Assembly: GCA_017475875.1 (NCBI GenBank)
Contig: JAFVET010000214.1
Coordinates: 1-7,737, forward strand
DNA: 7,737 bases
Origin: Candidatus Methanomethylophilaceae archaeon
GTDB taxonomy: Archaea > Thermoplasmatota > Thermoplasmata > Methanomassiliicoccales > Methanomethylophilaceae
Reading direction: 5' to 3'
The notes under the pieces are model-generated. The model was not told the DNA's origin. It did no database searches and saw only the letters and a list, made by a program, of their open reading frames with translations. Made by a program: the position numbers and the translations under genes. This document shows, piece after piece, positions 1-6,504 of the stretch (positions within the stretch are counted from its first letter, which is position 1; the number at the start of each line of letters is the position of its first letter).

Positions 1-1
1 C

Positions 2-1132
2 ACCGGTGGTTCCTCGGACATCTCGATCTCGTCTTCGTCCGGGGATACGGAACTCACCGTGGTCTCCGCGGATACCGGGATAAGCGCTTCCGGCAAAGTG
101 ACGTTCTCCGAAGACGTCGGTTCGCTGGACGTTTCAGTGAACACGTCCCGTTTCGCCATAGCCGACAGGATGACCGAGGTGTTCATCGGATACAGCGACG
201 ACACGTTCCTGTTCTCGCTCAAGGCCGTCCTCTCCGACGGCACGACGGTCTGGCTCAACCCCGTGGGTGAACCAACCCTGGTGCGCGAGGCGCTTTCGAA
301 GAGCTACGTGTACACCTACAGCGCACCGGATACGACGGAATCGTTCACGATATACGCGTACAAGGCGGGACAGACCATAGCCGACGATTCCGACTACTAC
401 GCCAAATCGGGGACGATCAAGACCGAGGGGAGGCACAACTCATTCCTCGTCACCCAATGCATCAAGGGTATCCCCATCAAATGCCGCAACGCCGAGTACG
501 GAGGTCCCGGGACGGGACTGTACGAATCGGTGTCCGGGATCGACGGTGCAACGGGGGTGACCGTGGAAGGCGGCTCGCTCCTGGTCCGCTCGTCCGACGT
601 CGGAATCTCCTCTGACGGGAAGGTCCTCATCTCCGGCGGCAGCACCTCGGTGGTCACCCAGCGGTCGCCTTTCGCATCGGGTGACGTGGACGTCTCTGGC
701 GGGGACGTCGCCATAGTGTCGGCGGGCCAGGGCCCGGGACCGATTGGGGGGTCTTCGGGATGCACTTGGTCCGGCGGCCGCATGGTCACCGTCGGTGACG
801 GCGTGACGGTCACGGTCGACGAGGGAACGTTCCCCGTCGAACCCGTCACGACGTTGACGGCCGAAGCGGGTCCGGGCAGCACCGTCAGCGTGAAGGTCGG
901 CGGCACTGACGTGGTATCGGTGGTGATGCCGTCCGACGACGGAAGACCTCCGATCGGCCAGAAGGACGATCCGTTCCATAGAGATGAAGGCCCCATGGCA
1001 CCCAAGGACATAGACCCGGGTCCCCAGAGGTCGACCAACGTAACCTATTACGGGTCCGCGGAAGCCTCGATATCGATAGGCGAAGGCGGACAGATCCAAC
1101 AATACGATACAGGCATAACCTGGTACAGATGA
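2..1132 (+). CDS. Cthe_2159-like beta-helix surface protein, 5'-truncated by window edge
   Basis: The frame is open from the left edge to TGA at 1130-1132, giving 376 visible residues; the true start lies outside the window. A GTG at 59 is in frame, but the same repeat-like sequence continues upstream of it, so it is not a convincing start. The protein is rich in Ser, Gly, Thr, Val and Asp, with short repeats of the type G-I-S-(S/A)-x-G-K-V followed by S-G-G-x-x-x-V, typical of parallel beta-helix rungs (for example near 74-115 and 590-720). Between them, roughly 116-464, lies a stretch without rungs and richer in Tyr, Phe and Thr, perhaps an inserted beta-sandwich. The C-terminal 120 residues resemble the end of the next gene (SGGR, then VGG, V-x-YYGS and a final G-x-x-W), with an extra Pro/Asp-rich loop near 940-1035. 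It is probably an exported carbohydrate-binding paralogue of its neighbour. Ligand and function are unknown. Confidence 0.72.
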   Translation, partial: TGGSSDISISSSSGDTELTVVSADTGISASGKVTFSEDVGSLDVSVNTSRFAIADRMTEVFIGYSDDTFLFSLKAVLSDGTTVWLNPVGEPTLVREALSKSYVYTYSAPDTTESFTIYAYKAGQTIADDSDYYAKSGTIKTEGRHNSFLVTQCIKGIPIKCRNAEYGGPGTGLYESVSGIDGATGVTVEGGSLLVRSSDVGISSDGKVLISGGSTSVVTQRSPFASGDVDVSGGDVAIVSAGQGPGPIGGSSGCTWSGGRMVTVGDGVTVTVDEGTFPVEPVTTLTAEAGPGSTVSVKVGGTDVVSVVMPSDDGRPPIGQKDDPFHRDEGPMAPKDIDPGPQRSTNVTYYGSAEASISIGEGGQIQQYDTGITWYR

Positions 1133-1136
1133 AAAC

Positions 1137-1145
1137 GGAAGTGAT
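1137..1145 (+). promoter_or_regulatory. Shine-Dalgarno-like ribosome binding site
   Basis: GGAAGTGAT differs at one base from GGAGGTGAT, the perfect complement of the conserved 16S rRNA 3' end. It sits 3 bases before the ATG at 1149 and 5 bases after the previous stop. This supports the ATG at 1149 and translation from a shared transcript with the upstream gene. No TATA-like box is seen in the 16-base gap. Confidence 0.55.
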
Positions 1146-1148
1146 TAA

Positions 1149-2921
1149 ATGGAATCAAAAACGTTGATAGCCGTCGCAGTGGCGGCCATCATAGTCATCG
1201 CTCTCGGAGCCGCCGTATTCGTGATGGGCGGTAACGACAAGAGCGGTAGCGACAGTGGTTCGACCGACGATTCAGGCAGCGGATCCGGAGACGACACCGG
1301 AACAACCGAGGTCACAACCGTCGACGGTTTGACCGTCACGTACGAGTCCGGAACCGATGGGATAGTCAAGTATGCGAAATCATCGTCCACAGGCGAGTAC
1401 ACCGTGACTTTCGGCAACGTCGCCGCCGACACCGAGTACACGGTCTCCGGAACGCTCAACGGCGGCATCGTCGTCGATGCGGGGGATTACGCGTTCACCC
1501 TCAACCTGGCGGGGGTCACCATAACCAGCTCCAACCAGGTGCCGATATACATCGCCTCGGGGGACTCCGTCTCCATATCCGCCAAGAGCGGGACCACTAA
1601 CTCCGTCACCGATTCGCGTGCGGAACAGACTTCGGACGAGGACATATCCGCCGCCGTCTACTCGATGTGCGACCTGGAGATAAAGGGCAAGGGGACACTG
1701 GAAGTGACCTCCGCCAACAACAACGGCATACACTCCAAGGACGACCTCGAGGTCCAGAACCTCACATTGACGGTCACCTGTGTGGACAACGCCCTCAAGG
1801 GCAACGACAGCGTTACGATAAAATCGGGAACCGTCAAGCTCACGGCATCCTCCGGTGACGGCATCAAGACCACCAACAGCGACGTCAGCAGCAAAGGCAA
1901 CCAGAGGGGTACCGTGACCATCAATTCCGACAAGGGTGACACCTCCGTCCTCATCTACGCCTACTACGACGGTATCGACGCGGCCTACGACGTGGTCGTC
2001 CAGGAGACCGAGGGCAACACCGTGACCCTCAAGATCCTGACGTACACCTACGCTAGCAACGTCACGGCCATCGGATGGGGAGTGAGACCCGGCCAGCAGG
2101 GCGGCGGCATCGACAGCGAAGGGAACCCCAACTCCATCGACTACTCGGCCAAGGGGATCAAGGCGGCCGACACCATCACCGTATCCGGCGGAGATGTCTA
2201 CATCAAGGCTTACGACGACGCGATCCACGCCAACGCCGACACCCTCGAGAACGGTTCCACCGGCACCGGGGACGTGACTGTCACCGGAGGGGTGCTCACG
2301 CTGTACAGCATGGACGACGCGATCCACGCCGACGGGACGGTGGTCGTATCAGGCGGCACCGTAGACGTGACCAACGGATACGAGGGCCTCGAAGGCGAGC
2401 GCATCGTGGTCAGCGGAGGATCCGTCTCCGTTGTCTCCACGGACGACGGGTTCAACGCCACCGCCACTACCGGCGTAGGCATCGAGTTCTCCGACGGATA
2501 CGTCTACGTCCTCGCCGGAGGAGACGGCCTGGATTCCAACAGCAGGACGTCCTACGCGGGCATCGTCTTCAGCGGGGGCGAGGTCGTGGTGATATCGACG
2601 TCCAGCGGCAACAGCGTCCTCGACACCGATGCCGGATACTCCTACAACGGAGGACGTGTGCTCGCGATATGCCCCTCCGGCGGCATGTGGAACGAATCGA
2701 TCAAATGCAGCGGGTTCAGCAACGTGGGCAAATACGCTTCGGGTAGCCTTTCCAAGGACCAGGTCCTCACCGTCAGCGTCGGAGGTTCCCTGTCCGTGGC
2801 ACTGAAGATGCCCGTCTCCCTCTCGTCCGTAGTGATCTACCTGGGTTCCAACTCTCCCACGTTCGGCACCTCGTCCTCCTCGTCCGTTTCCTTCGACGCC
2901 AACGGCGTCTATTGGAGCTGA
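1149..2921 (+). CDS. Membrane-anchored Cthe_2159-family carbohydrate-binding beta-helix protein
   Basis: This complete 590-residue protein should be exported and held in the membrane. Residues 5-27 are one hydrophobic segment without a clear cleavage site, consistent with an uncleaved anchor. Residues 28-55 are a Ser/Gly/Asp/Thr linker. From about 60 onward it matches the Cthe_2159 (DUF4353) pattern, with serial rungs carrying acidic turns: NNNGIHSKDD at 190-199, DNALKG at 213-218, GDGIK at 236-240, DDAIHA at 356-361 and 389-394, YEGLEG at 411-416, DDGFNA at 432-437 and GDGLDSN at 458-464. In characterised family members such turns shape a right-handed helix resembling polysaccharide lyases and can bind calcium; the Clostridium thermocellum protein binds cellulose and pectin-like polymers. 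Here the ligand is inferred, and catalysis is not claimed. Residues 500-590 form a C-terminal cap shared with the upstream gene. The 16-base gap suggests an operon. Four isolated Cys (174, 211, 508, 520) could form disulfides. Confidence 0.85.
   Translation: MESKTLIAVAVAAIIVIALGAAVFVMGGNDKSGSDSGSTDDSGSGSGDDTGTTEVTTVDGLTVTYESGTDGIVKYAKSSSTGEYTVTFGNVAADTEYTVSGTLNGGIVVDAGDYAFTLNLAGVTITSSNQVPIYIASGDSVSISAKSGTTNSVTDSRAEQTSDEDISAAVYSMCDLEIKGKGTLEVTSANNNGIHSKDDLEVQNLTLTVTCVDNALKGNDSVTIKSGTVKLTASSGDGIKTTNSDVSSKGNQRGTVTINSDKGDTSVLIYAYYDGIDAAYDVVVQETEGNTVTLKILTYTYASNVTAIGWGVRPGQQGGGIDSEGNPNSIDYSAKGIKAADTITVSGGDVYIKAYDDAIHANADTLENGSTGTGDVTVTGGVLTLYSMDDAIHADGTVVVSGGTVDVTNGYEGLEGERIVVSGGSVSVVSTDDGFNATATTGVGIEFSDGYVYVLAGGDGLDSNSRTSYAGIVFSGGEVVVISTSSGNSVLDTDAGYSYNGGRVLAICPSGGMWNESIKCSGFSNVGKYASGSLSKDQVLTVSVGGSLSVALKMPVSLSSVVIYLGSNSPTFGTSSSSSVSFDANGVYWS
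2214..2330 (+). repeat. Internal 18-bp direct repeat in the beta-helix gene
   Basis: An identical 18-base stretch (GACGACGCGATCCACGCC) occurs at 2214-2231 and 2313-2330, exactly 99 bases (33 codons) apart and in frame. Both copies encode DDAIHA, the acidic turn of two consecutive helix rungs. The match is at DNA level and not only in protein, which suggests a fairly recent rung duplication or gene conversion, though codon bias can contribute. Confidence 0.7.
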
Positions 2922-2973
2922 GCGACGGTCCGTACCTACAAACCATTTCCCAAACCCCTTCCGACGATGTACC

Positions 2974-2980
2974 TTATTAA
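2974..2980 (+). promoter_or_regulatory. TATA-like box for the lipid prenyltransferase gene
   Basis: TTATTAA stands out in an otherwise GC-rich 81-base gap. Its centre is 26 bases before the ATG at 3003, the usual archaeal distance from TATA box to transcription start. This predicts a transcript that begins at or next to the start codon (leaderless). No Shine-Dalgarno-like sequence precedes 3003, in agreement. Confidence 0.55.
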
Positions 2981-3002
2981 CATGATAGTGGTTCACCGGC
3001 CG

Positions 3003-3821
3003 ATGAACAAATATCTCGGCCTGTTCCGTCCGGTCAACTGCGTGATGGGCGTCATCGGGGTGCTCGTGGCCTGTTTCATGGCCGCCGGTACCGGAGTCGT
3101 CGACCATCTGGTCGAGTTGGCCATCATAGCGGTTGTCGTTTTCCTCTTCATCGCAGGCGGCAACGCCCTCAACGACAGCATCGACGCCGAGATCGACAAG
3201 GTCGCCCATCCGGAACGCCCCATCCCCTCCGGCAAGATGACAGTGCGCACGGCCAGAAACCTCGGTGTGGGATTCCTCGTCCTGTCGGTGGCGATATCCC
3301 TGCTCACCCGCGACGTATGGTGCATCGCGGTGGTCGTGGTCGCCGACGTCCTGATGTTCAGCTACGAAATGTTCCTCAAACAGAGGGGTTTCGTGGGCAA
3401 CGTCACCATCGCCGTGCTTACGGGGATGGTGTTCCTCCTGGGCAGCGCCGCCATGTCCGACATCATGGACAACGCCATCGTGGCGGCCATGGCCTGTCTC
3501 GTGTCCATCGGAAGGGAGATCTCCAAGGACATCGAGGACATGGAGGGAGACGAGGGGCGCAGCACGTTGCCGATGCGCATCGGGACCCGCAATGCTTCCG
3601 TCGTGGCGGCGGTCTTCTTCATAGCCGGGCCGATTCTCAGCGTGATCCCGATGATTCAAGGGACCTACAGCGTCCTCTACTATTTCATGATCGTGGCGGA
3701 CGCGCTGTTCGTATACGCGGCCGGAATCGTGTTCAAAGACCCTCACAAGGGTCAGAAGACGGCCAAGTTCGGAATGATCGCGGGACTCGTTTCTTTCATC
3801 CTCGGTGCCATCAGCGTCTGA
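3003..3821 (+). CDS. Geranylgeranylglyceryl phosphate geranylgeranyltransferase (DGGGP synthase, UbiA superfamily)
   Basis: This membrane enzyme adds the second geranylgeranyl chain to geranylgeranylglyceryl phosphate, making the diether core of archaeal membrane lipids (EC 2.5.1.42). The 272-residue product is very hydrophobic, with about seven to nine membrane segments. Both Asp-rich, Mg-diphosphate-binding motifs are present: N57-D58-x2-D61-x3-D65 followed by RPIPSG at 72-77, and GREISKDIEDMEGD at 170-183 with D176, D179 and D183. The GRE-x2-KDIED-x-EGD form is typical of archaeal DGGGP synthases rather than of quinone-pathway UbiA. I chose the ATG at 3003 because the TATA-like box at 2974-2980 lies 26 bases upstream and because family members begin close to a (M)xxYxxLxRPxN motif. 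An in-frame ATG at 2967 would precede the promoter. It appears to be transcribed on its own, separately from the surface-protein genes before it. Confidence 0.93.
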   Translation: MNKYLGLFRPVNCVMGVIGVLVACFMAAGTGVVDHLVELAIIAVVVFLFIAGGNALNDSIDAEIDKVAHPERPIPSGKMTVRTARNLGVGFLVLSVAISLLTRDVWCIAVVVVADVLMFSYEMFLKQRGFVGNVTIAVLTGMVFLLGSAAMSDIMDNAIVAAMACLVSIGREISKDIEDMEGDEGRSTLPMRIGTRNASVVAAVFFIAGPILSVIPMIQGTYSVLYYFMIVADALFVYAAGIVFKDPHKGQKTAKFGMIAGLVSFILGAISV

Positions 3822-3830
3822 ACGGCATAC

Positions 3831-3837
3831 TATTAAA
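3831..3837 (+). promoter_or_regulatory. TATA-like box for the aminotransferase gene
   Basis: TATTAAA begins 10 bases after the prenyltransferase stop codon and is centred about 33 bases before the ATG at 3867, predicting a start near 3860 and a leader of only a few bases (GATAAC). This argues against the in-frame ATG at 3837, which overlaps the box itself. Confidence 0.5.
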
Positions 3838-3866
3838 TGCGATTCCTCTTTCAAGGGGCAGATAAC

Positions 3867-5078
3867 ATGAGGACCAAGATCAAGGCATCCAGACGGTCGA
3901 TAGGAATGAACTACGCGATACGCGAGGTAACAGTCCCTGCCGCCGCCGCTGCCAAGACCGGTAAGCACATGCTGAACCTCAACATCGGCGATCCGAACAA
4001 GTGGGACTTCGAGACGCCGGAATATTTCAAAGCGACCCTCCGTTCCGCAGTTGACGAGGTCGACAACGGATACGGCGACTCCCAGGGGAACCTAGACCTC
4101 AGGGAGGCGATCGTGGTGAGGGAGCACGAGAAGAACGGCATCTCCATCACCCCCGACGACGTATACGTCACGAGCGGTGTGAGCGAAGCCATCAACATGC
4201 TGATGGGGACGTTCATCGAACCGGGTGACCAGATCCTGGTCCCGGGTCCGGGATACCCCACATACGCGCAGTACATCAACTTCTACGAGGGAGACGCGAT
4301 CCCCTACAGGCAGATCGAGGAGGAGGGTTGGAGACTCGACATGGACATGATCCGCAAGAGGATCACGGACAGCACCAAGGCCATGGTGATGATCAATCCC
4401 AACAACCCCACCGGTGCGGTCTACTCCGAGAAGGACGTCCGCGAGATCGGCGACATCTGCGCCGAATACGGGATCCCCCTCATTTCCGACGAGATCTACG
4501 ACAAGATCGTGTTCGACGGAGAGTTCTTCTCCGCTTCGAGGCTTCCCGACGACGTGCCCCGCATAATCATGAACGGGTTCTCCAAGGTCAACCTCATGCC
4601 CGGATGGAGGGTGGGTTACTGCTACTTCATGGACAGCGAAGGTCTGATGGACGACATCAGGCTCGGTTTCATGAAGCAGCTCCGTGCGAGGATCTGTCCC
4701 AACGTGCCGTGCCAGGCCGCGGCCAGGGCATCGCTCCAGGGTCCTCAGGACTACATAGTGGAGATGAACAGGAAGCTCAGGAACCGGGCCGACCTGACCT
4801 ACAAGATGATAAACGAGATCCCCTCGTTGAGCACCAACCGTGCCAAGGGGGCCCTCTACATGTTCCCTAAGATCGATCTGAGCGGTACGCCGTGGAAGAC
4901 CGACAAGGACTTCGTCCTCGACCTGATCAAGGAGGAGGGAGTGGTCCTCGTACACGGGAGCGGTTTCTGCGAGGAGTTCGGAAAGGACCACTTCAGGACG
5001 ATCCTCCTCGCACCGGAGGAGACCCTCACCGAGGCCTTCGACAAGATCGGGTCGTTCATAGCCCGCAAGGTCGCCTGA
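3867..5078 (+). CDS. Class I/II PLP-dependent aminotransferase, alanine aminotransferase-like (AlaA type)
   Basis: This 403-residue cytoplasmic enzyme should transfer an amino group between an amino acid and a 2-oxo acid, most likely glutamate plus pyruvate to alanine. Fold-type I landmarks are all present: TSGVSEA at 102-108 (phosphate loop), Y130 in GPGYPTY (ring stacking), NPNNPTG at 177-183, SDEIYDKI at 207-214 with D208 and Y211, Schiff-base K240 in NGFSKVNLMPGWRVGY with R248, and R377 in HFRTILL for the substrate carboxylate. LNIGDPN near the N-terminus and DEIYDKI resemble E. coli AlaA and archaeal relatives more than aspartate or aromatic aminotransferases. Exact substrate is inferred; aspartate or a broader range remains possible. 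The ATG at 3867 is chosen over the in-frame ATG at 3837, which lies in the TATA-like box. The HAD gene follows after 3 bases, so the two are probably co-transcribed. Confidence 0.9.
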   Translation: MRTKIKASRRSIGMNYAIREVTVPAAAAAKTGKHMLNLNIGDPNKWDFETPEYFKATLRSAVDEVDNGYGDSQGNLDLREAIVVREHEKNGISITPDDVYVTSGVSEAINMLMGTFIEPGDQILVPGPGYPTYAQYINFYEGDAIPYRQIEEEGWRLDMDMIRKRITDSTKAMVMINPNNPTGAVYSEKDVREIGDICAEYGIPLISDEIYDKIVFDGEFFSASRLPDDVPRIIMNGFSKVNLMPGWRVGYCYFMDSEGLMDDIRLGFMKQLRARICPNVPCQAAARASLQGPQDYIVEMNRKLRNRADLTYKMINEIPSLSTNRAKGALYMFPKIDLSGTPWKTDKDFVLDLIKEEGVVLVHGSGFCEEFGKDHFRTILLAPEETLTEAFDKIGSFIARKVA

Positions 5079-5081
5079 CCC

Positions 5082-5843
5082 ATGTCGCGCATCGACGCCG
5101 TCGTCTTCGACATGGACGGCACGCTCATCGACACCGAGAAGCTCAACGTCAGGTTCTGGTGCGAGGCGTCATCCAGGTTCGGGTTCGACATGGATCCGAA
5201 CGACATAGTCTACATCAGGAGCCTGGATCCGAGGCGTTCCGCGGAATACCTCGGTTCCAGGTATCCCGGGTTCGTCTTCGACGACGTGCGCGAGGTGCGT
5301 CGCGAGCTCATGCAGAACCATGTCGACAGGTTCGGGATAGAACCGAAACCCGGTGTGATCGACGTCCTGTCGTACCTCAGGGACAAAGGCGTCAAGACTG
5401 CTGTGGCGACAGGCACCAAACAGGAACGCGCCGACCGCTACCTCGGGATGATAGGCGCCTCCGGTTTGATCGACGAGATAGTCAGCACCTCGAAGGTCGA
5501 GCATGGCAAACCTGAACCGGACGTCTACCTCTACGTGTGCAGGTCGCTCGGTGTGAGGCCCGAGGACACGGTCGCCGTGGAGGACGCACCGTTCGGCATC
5601 ATGTCTGCCTACAGGGCCGGATGCAGGGTGGCGATGGTACCGGACCTGACACCGCCGGATTCGGAAATAGAGGGCATGCTCACCTGGACGTGCGACTCCC
5701 TGTCGGACATAGCGGACGTCGTCGAGAACGAGACGTCCCGAGACGCGAAAGCATCCAGCAGCGGACTTTCGGAATGCCGAAACATGTGCCGTCTTTTAAT
5801 ACTCCTAAGTTATCATGGTGCCAATGGCTACCGCAAACCGTGA
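5082..5843 (+). CDS. HAD-superfamily hydrolase (beta-phosphoglucomutase/phosphatase-like, subfamily IA)
   Basis: This is a 253-residue cytoplasmic phosphotransferase of the haloacid dehalogenase type. Motif I is DMDGTLID with nucleophile D10 and acid/base D12; motif II is T110 in VATGTK; motif III is K143 in HGKPEPD; motif IV is E167-D168 in VAVEDAPFG. A helical cap lies between motifs I and II (about 18-88). The KPxPD and EDAPxG patterns are typical of beta-phosphoglucomutase, phosphoglycolate phosphatase and sugar-phosphatase members; the substrate cannot be told from sequence. It starts 3 bases after the aminotransferase stop, so translation is probably coupled. The HAD fold should end near residue 215. 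Residues 216-253 look unlike a HAD domain: they read through the next gene's promoter and overlap its coding start by 20 bases, so the tail is probably non-essential or the stop has moved. Confidence 0.88.
   Translation: MSRIDAVVFDMDGTLIDTEKLNVRFWCEASSRFGFDMDPNDIVYIRSLDPRRSAEYLGSRYPGFVFDDVREVRRELMQNHVDRFGIEPKPGVIDVLSYLRDKGVKTAVATGTKQERADRYLGMIGASGLIDEIVSTSKVEHGKPEPDVYLYVCRSLGVRPEDTVAVEDAPFGIMSAYRAGCRVAMVPDLTPPDSEIEGMLTWTCDSLSDIADVVENETSRDAKASSSGLSECRNMCRLLILLSYHGANGYRKP
5794..5801 (+). promoter_or_regulatory. TATA-like box for the DtxR-family regulator gene
   Basis: TTTTAATA is centred 26 to 27 bases before the ATG at 5824. It is an AT-rich island inside the 3' coding end of the HAD gene. 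At this spacing the transcript should start at or next to 5824, which would exclude the in-frame ATG at 5815. The regulator could therefore be expressed independently of the aminotransferase-HAD pair. Confidence 0.5.
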
Positions 5844-6504
5844 GGATTACATTCTGAACATCCTGAGGATCACCGAGGGCAGCGGGGTGGCCAAGACCAC
5901 CGAACTCGCATCGTACATGAACGTCTCGCCGGCGAGCGTCAGCGAGATGGTCAAAGTCCTCGCCTCTGAAGGGTTGGTCACTTACGAGAAGTACAAGGGC
6001 ATGTCCCTGACCCCCGCCGGTCTCGATTACGCGAGGCAGCTCAGGAAGAAGCACCACGTCCTCGAGACGTTCCTGACCGAGTATCTCAACACGGACCATG
6101 AGACCGCCCACGAGGAAGCATGCAAGATGGAACACACGATCTCCGACGAGACCGCGATCCGTATGTGCAACATGATGGGTAACAGGGTCGATTCGGACTG
6201 CCAGAGCTGTACGAGCAAGTGCAAGGCGGCTTCGGAAGGCGTTCCGCAGATACTGCCTCTGAACAAGCTCGCGATCAACGAGGTCGGAAAGATATCGCAC
6301 ATCCAGAGCGACGACTCGGAGATAGTCAAGAAACTCATTACCATGGGTTTCGTCCCCGGTCGCGAACTCCACGTCGACACCATAATGTCGGACGGCGGCC
6401 CCCGTATAATCAAGATGGGAGACGCCTCCATCGCGTTGGAGTATAGGATGGCGTCCTGCATCTTCGTGGACCTAGTCTCCGACGAGGAGCAGGCCAAGGC
6501 CTGA
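5824..6504 (+). CDS. DtxR/MntR-family metal-dependent transcriptional repressor with C-terminal FeoA domain
   Basis: This 226-residue DNA-binding protein should repress metal-uptake genes when loaded with Fe(II) or Mn(II). Residues 5-62 are the winged helix (ELASYMNVSPASVSEMVKVL, then the YEKYKGMSLTPAG wing). Residues 65-120 are the dimerisation and metal-binding domain; residues 141-220 form a FeoA/SH3-like domain (PLNKLAINEVGKI, then MGFVPGREL). By alignment from memory to DtxR, primary-site positions are D8 (Met10 in DtxR, Asp8 in MntR), C100 (Cys102), E103 and H104; ancillary-site positions are H77, E81 and H96. The linker carries C115, C126, C129 and C133, an extra cysteine cluster. I start at 5824 because the TATA-like box lies 26 bases upstream and family members begin close to REDY; an ATG at 5815 adds only three residues. 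No feoAB or metal transporter is in view, so its targets lie elsewhere. It ends before an insertion sequence. Confidence 0.93.
   Translation: MATANREDYILNILRITEGSGVAKTTELASYMNVSPASVSEMVKVLASEGLVTYEKYKGMSLTPAGLDYARQLRKKHHVLETFLTEYLNTDHETAHEEACKMEHTISDETAIRMCNMMGNRVDSDCQSCTSKCKAASEGVPQILPLNKLAINEVGKISHIQSDDSEIVKKLITMGFVPGRELHVDTIMSDGGPRIIKMGDASIALEYRMASCIFVDLVSDEEQAKA

Noticed and set aside
2075..2746. 223-codon plus-strand frame inside the beta-helix gene
   Set aside because: Arg/His-rich low-complexity product; a frame shadow of the repeat-rich gene.
2967..3002. Upstream in-frame ATG for the prenyltransferase
   Set aside because: It would place the start before the TATA-like box and add 12 residues not expected for the family.
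2349..3968. 539-codon open frame on the minus strand across the surface protein and prenyltransferase genes
   Set aside because: It opposes two well-supported genes and its product is His/Asp/Arg/Gly-rich without recognisable domains, as expected from the antisense of GC-rich coding DNA.
4092..4991. 299-codon minus-strand frame opposite the aminotransferase
   Set aside because: The aminotransferase has all catalytic motifs in the plus frame; the antisense product matches no family I recognise.
5798..5814. Imperfect dyad near the regulator start as a possible DtxR operator
   Set aside because: The arms match at only about four of seven positions, within chance for AT-rich sequence.
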